Assembly (NCBI GenBank): GCA_037445245.1
Contig: JBBIKU010000014.1
Location: forward strand, 1-24,342
DNA from: JBBIKU01 sp037445245
GTDB taxonomy: Bacteria > Chloroflexota > Anaerolineae > Anaerolineales > Anaerolineaceae
DNA: 24,342 nt
Direction: 5' to 3'
Part shown: piece after piece, positions 20,472 through 24,342 of the stretch
Layout of the letters: each line of letters begins with the position of its first letter
How positions within the stretch are numbered: position 1 is the stretch's first letter
Program-made: the position numbers and the translations under genes
Notes under the pieces: model-generated
Database searches by the model: none
What the model was told of the DNA's origin: nothing
Seen by the model: only the letters and a program-made list of their open reading frames with translations

Positions 20472-22795
20472 CCTTCTCGTCCACCTCGACCGATCGGCTG
20501 CTCAGCATTTATCTGGCGCTGGCGCAGTACCCTATTTTGAGAACCCGCATCCGCCACCGGATGCGGAAAATCTTATTCGAACGCGGTATCATTGACCTCC
20601 AAGCCTTCGAAACCCAGGTGCGGGAACTGGCGGTGCGTTCGCAACAACTGGAGGGGGTACGCGATCCGTTGATGGACGAACCCGCCGATATCTGGGATCT
20701 GCGGCAAAGCCGCATCCGCGAACAGCTCACCGACCTGGTCTTCAGCCGCCACCTTTCCTTTCAGGAATTCGAGAAAATCGTCGATGAAATCTTGAAGGAA
20801 GAGGGGGTCAGCAACCACGATCTGTCGGCGCCTTTCAATCCGGAGCTGGCGCCGCAGGAGTTGATCTTCGAACAGGCGCTGGCGATCGAAAACCTTCCGC
20901 CGCAGGACCGCAGCCGCTACGAAGCCCGCCTTCAGGAGTCCAAGGTGGTGCTGATTCGTACCATGATCAGCGACCAGCTACGCTATATCAACATTGCCAA
21001 AGAGTGGTTCACGATTGCCGATCTGGCGGAAATCCGGCGACGCAAGATCGGCGCCGGACGGATTGGGGGCAAGGCAGCCGGGATGCTGCTGGCGTTGCGG
21101 GTGCTCCACGAGGTCTCCGATGCCGATCTGCGTACCTGCCTCGCCATGGCGGAATCGTTCTTCCTGGGTGCCGACCTGTTTTACTCTTATATGTCGACCA
21201 ACAATCTGACGCATTGGAACGACCAGAAGTACAAGACCGAGCAAGAGATGCGAGCGGACTATCCCGGCATCCTGAAGGAATTCGAATCGGGCCAGTTCAC
21301 CCCGGATATCGTCGAGCGCTTGCAGGGGTTGCTGGTCAGCGTCGGTGATAAGCCGCTGATCGTGCGTTCTTCCAGTCTGCTGGAAGATAATTTTGGCACC
21401 GCCTTTGCCGGTAAGTACGAGAGTGTTTTTTTGCCCAACCAGGGAACGTTGCAAGAGAATCTGGACGCATTGGTGCGGGCGATCGGGCATGTGTATGGTT
21501 CAACCCTCAACCCCAATGCCCTGCTCTACCGCCGCAGCCGGGGGTTGCAGGATTACGACGAGCGTATGGCAGTGTTGATCCAGGTGGTTGAAGGGCAACC
21601 CTTCGGGCGTTATTACTTTCCTCATGCCGCCGGGGTGGCGTTCAGCCGCAATCTGTACCGCTGGACGCCGCAGATCCGCCGCGAGGATGGTTTTGTGCGA
21701 CTGGTGTGGGGGTTGGGCACCCGCGCCGTCGAACGGGTAGGGAACGATTATCCGCGCCTGATCGCGCTCAGCCACCCGCTCATTCGTCCCTCGACCGCTC
21801 CCAAGTCCATCCGACATTATTCGCAGCGCTACGTAGACCTGATCGACCTGGAAGATAACCAATTCAAAACGGTGCCGATTCACGAAGTGCTCGGCGCACG
21901 TTATCCGCTGCTGCGCTATATCGCCGAGGTGGACGAGGACGGCTATTTTTCGCAGATGCGTACCAACTTGGTAACGGCTGATCCCAGCAAGCTGGTGCTC
22001 ACATTCGACGAATTGCTGCGGCGTACCCCCTTTGCAGAACGCATGCGCAATATTCTACGCCTGCTCGAACGCAATTATCGCTCGCCGGTGGACCTGGAAT
22101 TCACCCTGCGCATTGAAGAAACCGACGGCGCGCCGCATTTGCGCATCACCCTGCTGCAATGCCGTCCGCAAAGCCATCTGCAGGCTACGGAGCGCGTGCC
22201 GCTGCCCAACGATCTCCGAGCGGAGGATATCGCCTTTTCTTCACACTTTATTGTGCCGCAGGGATATATTGAGCGGGTGGATTATCTGGTGTTTGTGCCA
22301 CCGGAGGTTTACTTTGCGCTGCCATCCTTTTCCGCCCGCCGCGAGCTGGCGCGGATGGTCGGGCGGTTGAATGCGGCGTTGGAAGAAGAAAAATTTTTGT
22401 GTCTCGGTCCCGGTCGCTGGGGAAGCTCCAATCCGGAACTGGGGGTGCCGATCGAATACGGCGACATCTACAATGCCCGTGCTCTGGTGGAACTCGCCGG
22501 GCAACAATACGGGTTGGAACCGGAACCTTCGCTGGGGACACACTTCTTTCAAGACCTGCTGGAAGCCCAGATTTATCCGCTGGCGGTGTGCGTGGGTGAC
22601 GGAGATACGCTCTTCAACCGGGCGTTGTTCTACGAGACGCCCAATTGCCTCGCCCAATGGATCAAGGTGGAAAAGCATCTGACGAACGCCCTGCGTTTGA
22701 TCCGGGTGGCGGATTACCGCCAGGGACATTTCTTGCGGGTGGTGATGGACGACGAGCAAAACCACGCCGTGGCTTATCTGGTGAAGGAAGAATAA
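20468..22795 (+). CDS. PEP-synthase/PPDK-like ATP-binding domain protein
   Basis: In this 775-residue protein the ATP-grasp-like N-terminal domain of PEP synthase / pyruvate phosphate dikinase is visible from about residue 190. GAGRIGGKAAGMLLAL (195-210) has the GGK hallmark, and IVRSSSLLEDNFGTAFAGKY (298-317) matches the RSS-x-x-ED-x-x-x-x-SFAG phosphate-binding loop. Later come FPHAAGVAFSRNLYRW and LLQCRPQSH. Residues 1-190 form an unrecognised helical domain, and about 570-775 another, with GPGRWGSSNPELGVPIEYGD. The phospho-histidine swivel domain and the PEP-binding barrel are absent, so it cannot be a complete PEP synthase. It may phosphorylate another substrate. The ATG overlaps the dnaN stop by four bases. 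Confidence 0.82.
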   Translation: MTFSSTSTDRLLSIYLALAQYPILRTRIRHRMRKILFERGIIDLQAFETQVRELAVRSQQLEGVRDPLMDEPADIWDLRQSRIREQLTDLVFSRHLSFQEFEKIVDEILKEEGVSNHDLSAPFNPELAPQELIFEQALAIENLPPQDRSRYEARLQESKVVLIRTMISDQLRYINIAKEWFTIADLAEIRRRKIGAGRIGGKAAGMLLALRVLHEVSDADLRTCLAMAESFFLGADLFYSYMSTNNLTHWNDQKYKTEQEMRADYPGILKEFESGQFTPDIVERLQGLLVSVGDKPLIVRSSSLLEDNFGTAFAGKYESVFLPNQGTLQENLDALVRAIGHVYGSTLNPNALLYRRSRGLQDYDERMAVLIQVVEGQPFGRYYFPHAAGVAFSRNLYRWTPQIRREDGFVRLVWGLGTRAVERVGNDYPRLIALSHPLIRPSTAPKSIRHYSQRYVDLIDLEDNQFKTVPIHEVLGARYPLLRYIAEVDEDGYFSQMRTNLVTADPSKLVLTFDELLRRTPFAERMRNILRLLERNYRSPVDLEFTLRIEETDGAPHLRITLLQCRPQSHLQATERVPLPNDLRAEDIAFSSHFIVPQGYIERVDYLVFVPPEVYFALPSFSARRELARMVGRLNAALEEEKFLCLGPGRWGSSNPELGVPIEYGDIYNARALVELAGQQYGLEPEPSLGTHFFQDLLEAQIYPLAVCVGDGDTLFNRALFYETPNCLAQWIKVEKHLTNALRLIRVADYRQGHFLRVVMDDEQNHAVAYLVKEE

Positions 22796-22802
22796 AACGG
22801 CG

Positions 22803-23336
22803 TTACTGCTCGCTTTTCCAGTTTAAGATCATTTGAAGCTGAGCTTCACTTTCGGGCGAGCGGATGGCGGCGGTGGGTAAGCTGCGCCTGAGGTGGGCAA
22901 TGTGCGCCAATGCCCGCTCGGGTTGCCTGCCATGCCGCACCAAGTAACACCCGATCACGCTGCCGGTGCGCCCGATTCCCGCCTGACAATGGACGTAGAC
23001 CGCTTTGCCTTCGCGACGGGCGGCGTCGATGCAGTCTAGAATTTTGATCATCTCTTCGAGAGGTGGGGCGGTATAATCGGTGATCGGAAAGCGGCGATAT
23101 TCGGTGCGCAGATCAAACCAACTCGCCTGCTCTTGCAGCAGACTAGAGTAATCGGCGCTCTCAGCCGGGTCGGTCAAATCGATAAACAGGCGGATGCCGG
23201 CGTGCAATAGCTGACGCAGGCGGGCGCGCGACTGCTCTTCAAAATATTTGGAAGCCGGATTGCCGCCCGCCAGCAATTCGCTGGCAATGACCCAGTAAGT
23301 ACCCGCCGGCGGACCGGGATTGGTCTCCTCAGACAT
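22803..23336 (-). CDS. Dual-specificity / tyrosine phosphatase family protein
   Basis: This 177-residue cysteine phosphatase has the signature VHCQAGIGRTGS (116-126), with nucleophile C117 and phosphate-binding R123. The probable general acid is D87 in RFPITDYTAPP. The N-terminal segment TYWVIASELLAGGNPAS resembles the start of cyclin-dependent-kinase-inhibitor-3-like and DSP-type bacterial phosphatases. No signal peptide or membrane helix is seen. I chose the ATG at 23336, which follows the HypE-like gene stop by four bases; the 41-residue extension lies within that gene. It could act on phosphoproteins, phosphoinositides or small phosphorylated metabolites; the pairing with an ATP-binding AIR-synthase-like protein does not decide this. 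It converges on the dnaN unit with only seven bases between stop codons. Confidence 0.87.
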   Translation of the reverse strand: MSEETNPGPPAGTYWVIASELLAGGNPASKYFEEQSRARLRQLLHAGIRLFIDLTDPAESADYSSLLQEQASWFDLRTEYRRFPITDYTAPPLEEMIKILDCIDAARREGKAVYVHCQAGIGRTGSVIGCYLVRHGRQPERALAHIAHLRRSLPTAAIRSPESEAQLQMILNWKSEQ

Positions 23337-23340
23337 GGTT

Positions 23341-24342
23341 TCAACCAGTCTTTTCGAAGGCTCTGGTAATCTCATCTCGCGCCGGGCGCGGCAGTAGCTG
23401 ATCTCCATCCCAGACACCCGCTTCACCCGCTTCCACCCTGCCGATCTGCCAACAATCAATGCCTTCCATTTGCAGTGCTTGCAACACCTGCTGAGCCTGA
23501 TCGGGGTGAACCGTCAGCAGCAGGGCACCGGAGGCGATTGCTGCCAGAGGGTCGATGCCAAACTCGCCGCAAATGCGGCTGGCGAGGCTGGGGACGAGCT
23601 CTGGCTTGAGGTTGACTAAAAAGCGCCTGCTGCTTGCCTGCGCCATCTCCCACAAGCCGGCAGCCAACCCGCCCTCGGTGGGGTCGTGCATGGCGGTGAC
23701 TCCGCCGGCGTTGATGGCGATGCGGGCGTCACGCATGACGCTGATGCCTGGCTGGTAAAGATAGTCGGCAGCTTGGCGCAGCGCATCCTCCCCCAGCCGC
23801 GGTCGCAGCCGGTCAGGGAACTGGCGCGCCAGAATAGCGGTGGCTTCGATCGGCACCCCTTTGGTGAGCAGAATCTGGTCACCGGGTTGGGCGCCGCGAG
23901 AAGTTACCAAACGCTGCCGGTCGACCTCGCCGATCAACGTGCCCACCAGGATTGGTCGCCCCAGACCGAGGGTGATCTCGGTGTGCCCGCCGATGACCGA
24001 TATACCCAACTGGCGACAGGCACGATTGACCTGTTCGCTGATTTCGAGCGCCAGTTCGGGGGTGGTACTGTTTTCGGGCAGCAGCAGGGTCGAAAGAAAC
24101 CAACGCGGCGTGGCGCCGCTGGTAGCGATGTCATTGGCGCTTACCTGAACGGCGTACCAACCAATCTCGTCGCTGGCAAAGGTGATCGGATCGCTGGTGA
24201 GCACCAGTAGTTTTTCGCCGTTTCCGATCACGGCGCAATCGATGCCGATTGCCGGACCGATCAGGATGCGGTCATCATCGACGGCAGCTCTGGCGAGAAG
24301 CTGGGAAAGCAGCTCGACGGGCAGCTTGCCCGATCGAAGCAG
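23341..24342 (-). CDS. HypE/AIR-synthase-like ATP-binding protein, N-terminus cut off
   Basis: The frame enters from the right edge and yields 333 residues to the stop; at most a few N-terminal residues seem missing. It begins LLRSGKLPVELLSQLL, the opening seen in AIR-synthase-related HypE-like proteins, followed by GPAIGIDCAVI. The first domain has TSDPITFASDEIGWYAVQVSANDIATSGATP, matching the D-P-x-T and N-D-x-A ATP-site motifs, and GISVIGGHTEIT. The second domain has LTKGVPIEATAILA, MHDPTEGGLAAGLWEM and a late SGALLLTV. HypE makes the cyanide ligand of NiFe hydrogenase, but its essential C-terminal cysteine tail is absent here (the end is RAFEKTG), so it is probably another AIR-synthase-like enzyme. 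No hydrogenase genes are nearby. Confidence 0.85.
   Translation of the reverse strand: MLRSGKLPVELLSQLLARAAVDDDRILIGPAIGIDCAVIGNGEKLLVLTSDPITFASDEIGWYAVQVSANDIATSGATPRWFLSTLLLPENSTTPELALEISEQVNRACRQLGISVIGGHTEITLGLGRPILVGTLIGEVDRQRLVTSRGAQPGDQILLTKGVPIEATAILARQFPDRLRPRLGEDALRQAADYLYQPGISVMRDARIAINAGGVTAMHDPTEGGLAAGLWEMAQASSRRFLVNLKPELVPSLASRICGEFGIDPLAAIASGALLLTVHPDQAQQVLQALQMEGIDCWQIGRVEAGEAGVWDGDQLLPRPARDEITRAFEKTG

Overview
The window looks like chromosomal DNA of an uncultured member of the Chloroflexota, most likely class Anaerolineae. This is an inference. It rests on moderately high G+C, an SpoVS protein without other sporulation genes, a Thr/Pro-rich membrane-anchored beta-propeller protein, deoxynucleoside-kinase paralogues, and a glucosyl-3-phosphoglycerate synthase fused to stress-protein domains. 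One run of 61 N (8146-8206) shows that this is a draft or metagenome scaffold. I see no transposon, prophage, CRISPR array, rRNA or tRNA.

Layout. (1) 1-1405, minus strand: a cut-off DUF1648/SdpI-type membrane protein, its GntR/YtrA-type repressor with a strong promoter overlapped by four tandem octamers, and a cytoplasmic sulfite-oxidase-like molybdoenzyme. (2) 1406-1856: an intergenic region with a near-consensus promoter and a possible folded leader. (3) 1857-6674, plus strand: a transport and salvage operon with two tandem S-adenosylmethionine hydroxide adenosyltransferases (DUF62), a fused double-ATPase EcfA, an ECF S component and an EcfT. (4) 6682-13422, minus strand: an operon transcribed as propeller protein, GT4 glycosyltransferase, UspA-GpgS fusion, histidine phosphatase, GH13_18 phosphorylase. 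The last three would make and phosphorolyse glucosylglycerate. (5) 13625-14928: a small dicluster ferredoxin with its own promoter and terminator, a deoxynucleoside kinase, and spoVS with an operator-like palindrome over its promoter. (6) 15034-15532: gene-free DNA with two perfect and several near-perfect DnaA boxes, three of them spaced 20-21 bp apart, beside an AT-rich stretch. It is a candidate chromosomal origin, with dnaN 4 kb away. (7) 15533-19046, minus strand: oligoendopeptidase F, a second deoxynucleoside kinase and a nucleotidyltransferase-fold protein. (8) 19047-22795: two related hairpins, dnaN, and an overlapping gene for a PEP-synthase-like ATP-binding protein. (9) 22803-24342, minus strand: a HypE/AIR-synthase-like protein cut by the window edge, and a dual-specificity phosphatase.

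The most notable items are the candidate oriC, the complete glucosylglycerate synthesis and breakdown operon with its unusual UspA-GpgS fusion, and the paired SAM-cleaving enzymes tied to an ECF importer of unknown substrate.
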